Of a stretch of 5,911 bases of DNA, positions 1 through 5,911 are shown piece after piece. Where the stretch lies: contig CAIYQS010000167.1 of assembly GCA_903928395.1 (NCBI GenBank), forward strand, positions 1 to 5,911. The letters are read 5' to 3'. The DNA comes from an uncultured Actinomycetes bacterium. GTDB taxonomy: Bacteria; Actinomycetota; Actinomycetes; Nanopelagicales; Nanopelagicaceae. Under the pieces are notes generated by a model. It worked only from the letters and a program-made list of their open reading frames with translations. It was not told the origin of the DNA and ran no database searches. Every line of letters begins with the position of its first letter. Positions within the stretch are counted from its first letter, which is position 1. The position numbers were made by a program, and so were the translations under genes.

Positions 1-886
1 CGCGCACCGTGTAGTGTCCAAGAGTTTGTAATTCTAGGAAGGCGCCGAGCGCCAAAGTATCACTTGCGCAGATCACAGCCTCTAGATCGGGGTTTCTGCG
101 GAAAAGTTCAAGGAGGCATTTTCTTCCGCTGGCGATTGACTCCTCGCCAAAGACAGAGAGTTGTTTTATTGGCGCTCGGTTGGCAAGTTTGGAGAGGCTC
201 TGTTTCCACCCTAGAAAGCGATCGTCGCCCGTGCTCAATGGTTTGGACTTATCAAAGGGGAGAGGTTTCCAGCCAATGAAACCGATCTTTCGAGAGCCTT
301 GCTCCCAAAACATTCTGGTTGCTAGTTCAGTCCCCTTAGATCCATCAACATCCACCCAAGGATGCTTTGTGGAGTACATATCTTCAGAGCCCCATGGTCT
401 ACCAAAGGTGAGATAGGGGATTCGGTTGGAATAAAGAAATTTAATCCTGGGATCGCCAACTGCGGTGGAGGTAAGGATCAAGCCATCCATCTCATTTGAG
501 TCGATATAACTCTTCACCATTTCGATCTCTTCTTCAAGAGTGGACGCCGCATATGTAACAACTTTGATCTGGCGATTATGTGCAGCCTTGACTATGTTAT
601 ATGCAAATTCATCTTGAATGTAACCAGGCAGGAATCCCTGTTGTAAGTTCTCTACCGCTGCACTTGAATCAATTCTGATCGCAACGGTTGAAGACTTGTT
701 GGTACGCAACCGGCGAGCAGATAAATTGGGTGAGTATTTAAGTTTCTTGATCGCGGCCAAGACCTTCTCTTGCGTCTCTGGTTTTACCTTTTCGGGGGAG
801 TTCAGGACATTGGAGACAGTTTGTAGAGAAACCTGGGCAGCCGCAGCCACCTCCCGAATCGAAATCTTGGAATTAGTCGACGCCAC
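1..886 (-). CDS. LacI-family transcriptional repressor (3' end cut by window)
   Basis: This is a DNA-binding sugar sensor, probably the local repressor of the operon. I read it directly from the minus strand: GTG at 886-884 opens a frame of 295 residues with no stop that runs off at base 1. About 40 C-terminal residues are missing compared with the usual 330-345. An in-frame TAG at 898-896 leaves GTG as the only sensible start. Residues 8-30 form the LacI helix-turn-helix, with recognition segment VSLQTVSNVLN (19-29). YSPNLSARRL (51-60) is the hinge, including the leucine that wedges into the operator centre. The periplasmic-binding-protein-like core follows: VDVDGSKG (178-185), GSRKIGFIG (197-205), then R223 in DRFLGW and D276 in ASDTLALG, which match the inducer-contacting Arg and Asp of LacI. 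It starts 5 bases after the hydrolase stop with no clear Shine-Dalgarno site, so coupled translation is likely. The family assignment is firm; the effector is unknown. Confidence 0.95.
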   Translation of the reverse strand, partial: MASTNSKISIREVAAAAQVSLQTVSNVLNSPEKVKPETQEKVLAAIKKLKYSPNLSARRLRTNKSSTVAIRIDSSAAVENLQQGFLPGYIQDEFAYNIVKAAHNRQIKVVTYAASTLEEEIEMVKSYIDSNEMDGLILTSTAVGDPRIKFLYSNRIPYLTFGRPWGSEDMYSTKHPWVDVDGSKGTELATRMFWEQGSRKIGFIGWKPLPFDKSKPLSTGDDRFLGWKQSLSKLANRAPIKQLSVFGEESIASGRKCLLELFRRNPDLEAVICASDTLALGAFLELQTLGHYTVR

Positions 887-891
887 TGGAT

Positions 892-2298
892 TTAACTAGA
901 TTGATCCGAATAGTTCTCCACGAGCCAAGCATAAGCGCCAATCGTCCAGCCTTGAATTAATTGAGGGGGTTGAATTATTCGATTGGAGCGCAGCGAGTTA
1001 GGTTCACCTGGTGCCTCCACATCAACAATGAAGTGAGAGATCAGTGGGCCCTCGGGGTAATCCCCTCGAAAATATTCAGGATACCCACCTATGGCTTCGA
1101 TCGCGTGCTTAATCCGCAAGGAGATCGCTGCCGCTTCTGCGCTATATCCGAATTTCTTTAATCCGCGTGCGGCAAATACTCCATCCATTGGCCAAGCGGT
1201 GCCAGTGTGATATCCACCAGCACGATATTTTGGATGCTCTGTGGAGAGTGTGCGTAGCCCAGTCTCGCCAAGAAGACCGGGACCAGTAACGGCACGTGCA
1301 ATTTCATCTCTGTAAATCTTAAACTTTTCATCCCGGAATATTTCTGAGTCCAGCAGACGTCCCTGGTTGCTCGCTTGCGAATCGATCGGCTCTTGTAGTC
1401 CTTGGGAATTTCTATCCGTGCCGATAGCAAAGTGATTTCCAACCCACATATATGAAATAAGTTTCTCTTGGAGAGAAGCACAGATTAAATTTATTTCTTC
1501 CTCGCTAGCTGGCCACTCCAATTCTGGGGTCAACTTTGCCAGGGCAATGCAGGATTGCAGTGCATCGTAGGTTTCTCCGACTGTCTCAATAGAAGCGGTT
1601 GAGGTATTTGAGGCAATTCGGCCATCTGCGTGTAGGTAACTGTCGCCAGAGTCCTTCCAGACCTGATTTGTTATTCCCTTTGGATTGCTCCGGTTGGACT
1701 CTATGAGTCCAGAGGGAGTTTGTAACCGGAAGAGAATCCATTTGAGAGCAGCTACCGCGCGGCTCTTTAAAGTCTGACCCGCAACTTCAAGATCAAGAAC
1801 CGAAGGATCATTGCTCGCCAGCTCTCCCAATGTTTTTAACCAGATGAGTGTCGTGTCAACGGCTCCGTAGTACGGAAACTTCCAATTAGCCTCTTCTGCG
1901 ATTTTAAGCGCCACAGGATCATCGACCTCGCGGACTTCATGAGCCATGCGTCCTGGCTCTTCCTCACTCAAACGATCAATTTTCTCGCCCTGAACGGATG
2001 CGAGTGCTTTAACTACTTCTAGTTGCAGCTCGGGACGTTTAAACCTGAGGAGATCTGCCACCAAGAGTGAATCGCGGCCAAAGAGACACTCAAACAGGTT
2101 CTGCCCCGGAAGGGATTTATGTCGCGCGATCGTTACTGAGGCGAAGGGAATGTTGTATCCTCCCTGACTTCCAACGATCATTTCTATGGCCTGATCTAGA
2201 TCAGGCCGCTCTCGGGGATCAAAAATCGGGTCATCATCCTCGAGCACGCGCTCCTCGTTAATAATTACTTCTCCGGGAAGCAACCTGTACTCCTTCAT
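892..2298 (-). CDS. Amylo-alpha-1,6-glucosidase-like glycoside hydrolase (GDE-C type, catalytic domain only)
   Basis: A 468-residue cytoplasmic glycosidase with an (alpha/alpha)6-barrel of the glycogen-debranching type (COG3408-like). Visible family motifs in order are: FGRDSLL (73-79), EEPGRMAHEVRE (113-124), the YYGAVDTT segment (143-150), NQVWKDSGDS (211-220) followed by HADGRIA, ETVGETYDAL (238-247), GGYHTGTAWPMDG (361-373), GGYPEYFRGD (404-413) and PPQLIQGWTIGAYAWL (444-459). By family analogy D216 (in WKDSGDS) is the likely general acid and E408 (in PEYF) the likely base; both are inferences. There is no signal peptide or membrane segment, so it acts on imported sugar. Bacterial relatives usually carry an additional N-terminal beta-rich domain and are about 650-720 residues; here only about 40 residues precede the barrel. 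The ATG overlaps the preceding stop (ATGA) and has a strong AAGGAGAG site 7 bases upstream. True glycogen debranching is unlikely in this transport context; a short alpha-glucoside or related glycoside is a better guess. Confidence 0.88.
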   Translation of the reverse strand: MKEYRLLPGEVIINEERVLEDDDPIFDPRERPDLDQAIEMIVGSQGGYNIPFASVTIARHKSLPGQNLFECLFGRDSLLVADLLRFKRPELQLEVVKALASVQGEKIDRLSEEEPGRMAHEVREVDDPVALKIAEEANWKFPYYGAVDTTLIWLKTLGELASNDPSVLDLEVAGQTLKSRAVAALKWILFRLQTPSGLIESNRSNPKGITNQVWKDSGDSYLHADGRIASNTSTASIETVGETYDALQSCIALAKLTPELEWPASEEEINLICASLQEKLISYMWVGNHFAIGTDRNSQGLQEPIDSQASNQGRLLDSEIFRDEKFKIYRDEIARAVTGPGLLGETGLRTLSTEHPKYRAGGYHTGTAWPMDGVFAARGLKKFGYSAEAAAISLRIKHAIEAIGGYPEYFRGDYPEGPLISHFIVDVEAPGEPNSLRSNRIIQPPQLIQGWTIGAYAWLVENYSDQSS

Positions 2299-2879
2299 GA
2301 TTGCACTCTCCTTGTACTACCGATTATTAATAATTGGGCAAATGGAAGACCGAAGAATACATAAGGGAAGATGGTCAACCATCCCAGTGAAATTACAAGA
2401 AGTGCGAAGAGTATTGCTTTTTTAGGCGTGCGCTTAGCTAGAGCAATTGCCTCTGCCGGCGTGATGCCTTTCATCGTGGCCCAGATCGCTATTGGCACTG
2501 AGAGGAAGGCTAAGAGCAGGTATGCGACACAGAAATTTGAGACAAGAACGAGTTTTGTCGATTGTGGAGCGTGCGCATAGTAGAGAACATTGTGGAGGCA
2601 GATTAGGAAGAAGATATCGACTCCGAGGTAGGTAAAGAGCAATTTTTGGCCCAACCTTGGCAGGGCCGACTTATTGAGTTTGGCGGCCGAGTAAATACTC
2701 GTGAGATTAAGAACGAGCAACGCCGGGATTTTTGCCACAAAAGGCGGATAGTTCATGACTAGGAAGAGGCTGATTGCCCAGAGCGAGGCGACGGGGAAGA
2801 GTTTGAAGTTCTGACTCCAAACCTCACTCAGTGCAAAGCGCAAGGTGCTCTGCTCCTGCTTAGCTACAGTCGTCGTCAT
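2295..2879 (-). CDS. Small multi-spanning membrane protein of unknown function in a sugar ABC operon
   Basis: A 194-residue, strongly hydrophobic protein I cannot assign with confidence. A short polar N-terminus (1-20) is followed by hydrophobic segments near 27-43, 48-64, 80-100, 108-133 and 155-187 (the last long enough for one or two passes), so about five or six membrane helices. A conserved-looking polar loop, KGITPAEAIALAKRTPKK (137-154), precedes the last helices, and the tail TRRVQS is basic. It lacks the EAA loop of ABC permeases and has no enzymatic motif or ATPase signature. Its ATG forms an ATGA overlap with the stop of the second permease, and its own stop overlaps the hydrolase start, so it is made together with the transporter. 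Size, topology and position recall the YesL (DUF624) proteins that sit beside CUT1 sugar transporters, but I see no decisive motif. An accessory role for the importer is inference from context only. Confidence 0.8.
   Translation of the reverse strand: MTTTVAKQEQSTLRFALSEVWSQNFKLFPVASLWAISLFLVMNYPPFVAKIPALLVLNLTSIYSAAKLNKSALPRLGQKLLFTYLGVDIFFLICLHNVLYYAHAPQSTKLVLVSNFCVAYLLLAFLSVPIAIWATMKGITPAEAIALAKRTPKKAILFALLVISLGWLTIFPYVFFGLPFAQLLIIGSTRRVQS
2306..2313 (-). promoter_or_regulatory. Ribosome binding site of the hydrolase gene
   Basis: AAGGAGAG on the minus strand ends 7 bases before the ATG at 2298. It is the strongest Shine-Dalgarno match in the window and lies inside the last codons of the membrane-protein gene. 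It supports the ATG start and suggests that the hydrolase is translated well by itself as well as by coupling. Confidence 0.75.
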
Positions 2880-3709
2880 CCCTTGACCGCTGTTCCAAGT
2901 TGCATGTTAATAATAAATTTTTGGGCAGCGAGATAGATCAGCAAAATAGGGAGCGTGGAGAGAACCACAAGCGCCATCATCGGCGGCCAGTCAGTTTGGA
3001 ACTGCCCCTGGAATTGCAGAATTCCAAAGGGGAGAGTCCAATGGTTCGGTGCCTGCAAGATAATCGATGGCCAGAAGAGGTCATTCCATGTTCCCTGAAA
3101 AGTTAAGATCGAGACGGTTGCAACTATTGGCATGGCATTTGGAAGCATGATCCGCGTAAAAATCTGCAATGGGCCAGCCCCGTCAATTCGAGCGGCATCC
3201 TCTAAATCTTTCGGGATATTTAGGAAATACTGTCTAAATAGGAAGATATCTAAAGCTCCAACTGCTTTGAGGAGAAAGATCGCCAAATAATTTGAAGGGT
3301 GCCCGCTGATGAGACCCATCTTTACAAAGAGGATATACACCGGAACTACTCGGAGCTGATCGGGAATCATCATCGTTGCCAGGACCATGTAAAAGAGAAT
3401 GTCTCTTCCAGGGAAGCGGAGTCGGGCAAATGCATATCCAGCAGTTGATCCAAGGACTAGATGCAAGATCACGACCGTTACGGCAATAAAGAGGGAGTTA
3501 AAGAAGAGCGAGTAAAGGGTCGGAGTTATCTTGGTTGCGATGTGCACATATGCAGCGGTATTGAGGTGTTGCGGCAAGAGGTGATTTAGATACACCTCGC
3601 TCTCGGTCTTAAATGAAGTGCTGATCGACCAGAAGAAAGGAATAAATGAGACGAAGGAGTAAGTTACAAGAGCTCCAAGGAGCAGAAATTTGCCAATCTT
3701 GATTTTCAA
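2876..3709 (-). CDS. Sugar ABC transporter permease, MalG/UgpE type (second permease)
   Basis: Inner-membrane subunit of a CUT1-family carbohydrate importer, the MalG/UgpE/AraQ-like partner (COG0395 type). With the start chosen here it has 277 residues, typical for the family. Six hydrophobic segments are visible near 7-30, 67-95, 103-125, 140-163, 192-210 and 242-265. The cytoplasmic EAA loop that docks on the ATPase is clear at 166-194: E170, A172, A173, D176-G177-A178 and L189-P190. WNDLFWP (208-214) and the terminal AVKG are also characteristic. Start choice: TTG at 3709-3707 overlaps the first permease's stop as TTGA and has a purine-rich AAGGGGGA ending 3 bases upstream. A longer frame starts at another TTG (3724-3722, adding 5 residues) but has a poorly placed ribosome site. 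It pairs with the gene upstream to form the channel; the transported sugar cannot be read from sequence. Confidence 0.93.
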   Translation of the reverse strand: MKIKIGKFLLLGALVTYSFVSFIPFFWSISTSFKTESEVYLNHLLPQHLNTAAYVHIATKITPTLYSLFFNSLFIAVTVVILHLVLGSTAGYAFARLRFPGRDILFYMVLATMMIPDQLRVVPVYILFVKMGLISGHPSNYLAIFLLKAVGALDIFLFRQYFLNIPKDLEDAARIDGAGPLQIFTRIMLPNAMPIVATVSILTFQGTWNDLFWPSIILQAPNHWTLPFGILQFQGQFQTDWPPMMALVVLSTLPILLIYLAAQKFIINMQLGTAVKG

Positions 3710-4656
3710 TTGTCCCCCTTCCAAGCCCTCGAGCCGAAGAGGAAGCGTTGCGCCAGCGTCAAACTAAATATGATGACAAAGAGTTCAAGACCGATCGCCG
3801 CACCATATCCAAATTTAAATTGCCTAAAGCATGCGTTATAGATGTAGAGGACCATAGTCATTAGCGAATAATTAGGGCTGCCATCGGCTCCACCCGCCAA
3901 GATGGCTTGATCATAAAGTTGCAACGCGCCAATCATTCCAGTCGTGACAACGAAGAAATGAGCAGGCTTAAGAAGTGGCATTGTGATGTAACGCAAGATC
4001 TGCCAGCGATTTGCCCCATCTGTCTTCGCTACTTCCTCATAAGAGCCATCAATGCCCTGCAGATTGGCTAAGTAAAAGAGCATCATGGTGCCACTCGTGG
4101 TCCAAGCATTGAGAACTATTACGGAGTAGAGCGCAGTCCTAGAGTCAGAAAGCCACTGACCTTGATTAAAGAGATTTGAAATATTGACGCCAAAGAAGTG
4201 CAGAATCTTGTTGAACAACCCTGCAGGCGTCATAAGCAAAATGAAGAGCGTTGTTATTGCAGCGCTACTCGCCATTGATGGGAAATAGAAGGTGGCACGG
4301 AAGAAATTGCTGCCTTTGATCTTGCTATTCACGAGGAGCGCCAACACCAGCCCTAAGGCGCTCTGTAAGGGAACCACCAACGCGGCATAGACCAAAGAGT
4401 TACGTATTGCACGAAGAAATACTGGGTCACGGATAGAGTGAGTGAAATTCGACCACCCTAGGTATTGACGAGCTCCGAGTAGCCCCCAGTCATAACGTGA
4501 GATATAAATTGCGTAGAGCAAAATTCCGAGGCTTAAAACTGCGAAGAGCGACATGGGGGCTGCGATGAAACTCCACCCCGTCACATATTCTTTTATATTG
4601 CGGGCATGGCGAGAGCGAACTCTGACTGCACTTGCTTCAGCGAGGTCGGTTGCCAT
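3706..4656 (-). CDS. Sugar ABC transporter permease, MalF/UgpA type (first permease)
   Basis: Inner-membrane subunit of a CUT1-family importer, the UgpA/LacF-like partner (COG1175 type), 316 residues, the usual length for the short MalF relatives. A basic, cytoplasmic N-terminus (VRVRSRHAR, 11-19) precedes six hydrophobic segments near 28-51, 87-109, 122-145, 175-198, 232-255 and 285-305. The EAA loop contacting the ATPase is at 207-231: E207, E208, A210, D213-G214-A215, I224 and P227, with ITMP in place of the more usual ITLP. The ATG at 4656 is the only plausible start before the first membrane helix; upstream bases are purine-rich but contain no strong Shine-Dalgarno site. It lies 166 bases after the binding-protein gene, behind a region of inverted repeats that may set permease expression below that of the binding protein. 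Its stop overlaps the start of the second permease. Confidence 0.94.
   Translation of the reverse strand: MATDLAEASAVRVRSRHARNIKEYVTGWSFIAAPMSLFAVLSLGILLYAIYISRYDWGLLGARQYLGWSNFTHSIRDPVFLRAIRNSLVYAALVVPLQSALGLVLALLVNSKIKGSNFFRATFYFPSMASSAAITTLFILLMTPAGLFNKILHFFGVNISNLFNQGQWLSDSRTALYSVIVLNAWTTSGTMMLFYLANLQGIDGSYEEVAKTDGANRWQILRYITMPLLKPAHFFVVTTGMIGALQLYDQAILAGGADGSPNYSLMTMVLYIYNACFRQFKFGYGAAIGLELFVIIFSLTLAQRFLFGSRAWKGDN
3713..3720 (-). promoter_or_regulatory. Ribosome binding site that decides the TTG start of the second permease
   Basis: The purine run AAGGGGGA on the minus strand ends 3 bases before TTG at 3709-3707. It lies downstream of the alternative TTG at 3724, so it can only serve the shorter form. 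Together with the TTGA overlap with the preceding stop, it favours the 277-residue product. Confidence 0.6.
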
Positions 4657-4705
4657 TGAGGTATTTTCTACTTTTCTCTTAGATCCGCAAAAGGTCTATC
4701 TAATG

Positions 4706-4760
4706 GGGAAAGGGTTGATAACTCGATAACTACTCGGTTCCAAATTATCAACCCTTTTCC
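4706..4760 (-). promoter_or_regulatory. Long intercistronic hairpin between binding-protein and permease genes
   Basis: Arms 4706-4721 and 4745-4760 are complementary: 13 uninterrupted pairs (4709-4721 with 4745-4757), one A-C mismatch in the minus-strand RNA, then two further G-C pairs, around a 23-base loop (4722-4744). The transcript has no U-run after the stem, so it is not a standard intrinsic terminator. Hairpins in this position, as between malE and malF, are known to protect the upstream mRNA and give more binding protein than permease; that role here is inference. Confidence 0.65.
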
Positions 4761-4765
4761 TTTAT

Positions 4766-4800
4766 CGCATTCTTATGCGTTCATTTGCGCAAACGCATAA
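4766..4800. repeat. Nested, mutually exclusive inverted repeats
   Basis: TTATGCGT (4773-4780) and ACGCATAA (4793-4800) are a perfect 8-base inverted repeat with a 12-base loop. A second, smaller one, CGCAT (4766-4770) with ATGCG (4775-4779) and a 4-base loop, shares the middle arm, so only one can form at a time. The block starts 23 bases beyond the binding-protein stop. No U-run follows on either strand. It may be an RNA processing or stability element or a protein-binding site. Confidence 0.55.
4784..4793. promoter_or_regulatory. Candidate LacI-family operator palindrome
   Basis: TTTGCGCAAA is a perfect 10-base palindrome with a central CpG, the centre that LacI-family hinge helices normally intercalate. 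The window encodes such a repressor at 886-1. The position, between the binding protein and the permeases, would make it an internal or secondary operator; the main operator should lie upstream of the binding-protein gene, outside the window. Such a short palindrome can occur by chance, so this is only a candidate. Confidence 0.3.
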
Positions 4801-4822
4801 CTCGGTCAACGTTCTAGAGGGA

Positions 4823-5911
4823 TCAGTTCGTTGTCCAAGCGGCCTGTCCCGCAGCCAGAATTGATTTAACTGCCGAAGCAACCACAAACTTCTTGTTCTG
4901 GATTTGAGCCTTCGCTGCATTGTTAAATGCGGTGACGACGTTATTCATGGCAGGGAACGAAGGAGTTGTCTTGGTTGTCTTAAGCACGGCTACTTGACCA
5001 TTAACGGCATATCCAAATGGTGTAGAGACATCTGTACGAGATGGAATTGCTACGCCATATGAAGTCCAAACGGTCATTCCACGAGCCTCGGTCATATATT
5101 GAATAAATGTCCAGGCTGCAGCTTGATTAGTTGAACTCTTTGCCATCGCCCAAGCGGCGGTGAAGGCCAACGACCCTGCTTGCTTAGCCGTAGGAAGTGG
5201 ACCCTTAACCATCGCTGTGTAGATGGCTGGATTCTGGCTCTGGACTGATGGATCTAGCCAAGCGCCTTCCATTGTGTAGGCACACTTGCCATTGCCAAAT
5301 GCGGAACCGGCCCAGCCTTCAGAGAGTTGAGCAGGTGTCTTAAAGACACCAGTCTTGTAGTTGTTCATGACCCAGGTCATGGCTGCTACAGAGCCCGCTG
5401 ATTGCAGAAGGGATTTGGTATTGGTTGCGTCAGAAATTCCACCACCGAAGGCGACCATCCAAGCGCCGAGACGATTGAGATCGGCATCTACGCACATCGG
5501 AAGGATCTTCTTAGCCATTAGGAGCTTTGCCTGTGCATCAAACTGCGCGACTGTTGTTGGCAATGCCTTAATTCCAGCCTTCTTCATCAAGATTGAGTTG
5601 CCTTCAAGAACCAATGGATTGGCATCTTTTGGTAGCCCAATGATCTGACCGCCCTGTTTGTAAGGGGTCAAGTAGCTTGGGTTGAATGCCGAAAGACTGA
5701 ATTTAGAAGCAGTGATAAATGGAGTTAAGTCTGCTAGGACTCCTTGTTGCTGCCAGAGTTGAGAGTCACTTGAATTTAGGTAGAAAGCATCAGGTGCGGT
5801 ATTTGATGCAAACTTTGCCGCCATGTCGGTCTCGTAGTTACCAGTGTCAACGACAAGGTTGACAGCGATTCCTGGGTTCCGGGCTTCGAATGTTGCGATA
5901 GTGTCATTGAG
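4823..5911 (-). CDS. Extracellular sugar-binding protein of an ABC transporter (5' end cut by window)
   Basis: Substrate-capturing subunit of the importer (SBP family 1, MalE/UgpB-like), acting outside the membrane. The frame is open to the window edge, giving 362 visible residues before a TGA at 4825-4823. The internal ATG at 5824 is not the start, because the 29 residues before it are good family sequence, including FEARNPGIAV (8-17). The signal peptide, lipobox and first strand, roughly 50 residues, lie outside. Typical elements in visible numbering are AAKFASNTAPDAFYL (31-45), GGQIIGLPKDANPLVL (87-102) followed by the KKAGIKALPTTVAQF region, the glycine-rich FGGGI around 155-159, and the MEGAW ligand-wall segment (214-218). 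Two cysteines (140 and 210) could form a disulfide. It is the first visible gene of the operon; an upstream ATPase or promoter would be off the window. The family is certain, the ligand unknown. Confidence 0.95.
   Translation of the reverse strand, partial: LNDTIATFEARNPGIAVNLVVDTGNYETDMAAKFASNTAPDAFYLNSSDSQLWQQQGVLADLTPFITASKFSLSAFNPSYLTPYKQGGQIIGLPKDANPLVLEGNSILMKKAGIKALPTTVAQFDAQAKLLMAKKILPMCVDADLNRLGAWMVAFGGGISDATNTKSLLQSAGSVAAMTWVMNNYKTGVFKTPAQLSEGWAGSAFGNGKCAYTMEGAWLDPSVQSQNPAIYTAMVKGPLPTAKQAGSLAFTAAWAMAKSSTNQAAAWTFIQYMTEARGMTVWTSYGVAIPSRTDVSTPFGYAVNGQVAVLKTTKTTPSFPAMNNVVTAFNNAAKAQIQNKKFVVASAVKSILAAGQAAWTTN

Noticed and set aside
1..886. LacI-family gene as a frameshifted pseudogene, since no long ORF was evident here from ATG starts
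   Set aside because: Reading from the GTG at 886 gives 295 uninterrupted codons with all expected motifs; the frame is intact and simply runs off the window.
64..899. Plus-strand ORFs of 67-78 codons in the first 900 bases
   Set aside because: They lie opposite a continuous minus-strand LacI-family frame with full motif agreement, have no family features and are rich in unlikely residue runs; they are shadows.
1158..1481. Second minus-strand ORF of 107 codons inside the hydrolase gene
   Set aside because: It is in another frame of the same strand, within a stretch where the hydrolase frame carries conserved motifs; it has no recognisable domain.
4723..4751. Possible minus-strand promoter: TTGATA (4751-4746), 17-base spacer, TATCGA (4728-4723)
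   Set aside because: The spacing is good but the -10 box is poor (three matches to consensus, wrong last base), and both boxes lie within the hairpin and repeat elements, so it cannot be separated from chance.
4706..4760. Intrinsic transcription terminator after the binding-protein gene
   Set aside because: The stem is strong, but no U-run follows it in the minus-strand transcript (the sequence continues CCCATTAG), and the loop is long.
4781..4809. Possible minus-strand promoter with TTGACC (4809-4804) as -35
   Set aside because: At 16-18 bases downstream there is only AAATGA-like sequence and no acceptable -10 box.
5361..5648. Plus-strand ORF of 95 codons inside the binding-protein gene
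   Set aside because: It is antisense to well-conserved binding-protein sequence and has no family signature; no ribosome site supports it.

Overview
The window holds one end of a carbohydrate uptake and breakdown operon, with every recognisable gene on the minus strand. In transcription order, from high to low coordinates, these are: a solute-binding protein (5' end outside the window), two ABC permeases, a small multi-spanning membrane protein, a cytoplasmic glycoside hydrolase of the glycogen-debranching (amylo-alpha-1,6-glucosidase, GDE-C) type, and a LacI-family repressor (3' end outside the window). No RNA gene, mobile element or CRISPR array is visible. The plus-strand ORFs lie opposite these genes and look like shadows.

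Layout: 5911-4823 is the sugar-binding lipoprotein type, lacking its signal peptide only because the window ends. 4822-4657 is a 166-base gap rich in inverted repeats, and is the only real non-coding stretch. From 4656 down to base 1 the genes are packed almost without gaps. Three successive junctions are 4-base stop/start overlaps (TTGA at 3709-3706, ATGA at 2879-2876, ATGA at 2298-2295), and the hydrolase and repressor are 5 bases apart. This packing implies one polycistronic mRNA with translational coupling.

How it probably works (inference from families): the binding protein captures an oligosaccharide or glycoside outside the cell and the two permeases import it. The hydrolase has no signal peptide and cleaves the substrate in the cytoplasm. 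The LacI-type protein senses the sugar and represses the operon. No ATP-binding subunit is present, so a shared MsmK/UgpC-type ATPase encoded elsewhere, or a gene just outside the window, must energise the importer. The substrate cannot be fixed from sequence alone; an alpha-glucoside or other short glycoside is a reasonable guess.

Organism: the mid-range base composition, very compact gene packing, GTG and TTG starts, mixed strong and weak Shine-Dalgarno sites, and the CUT1-type sugar operon ending in a LacI gene suggest an actinobacterium with a streamlined, moderate-GC genome (for example a freshwater planktonic lineage). This is an impression from style, not a marker-based assignment.

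The least explained parts are the 194-residue membrane protein, the compact debranching-like hydrolase, and the nested inverted repeats between the binding protein and the permeases.
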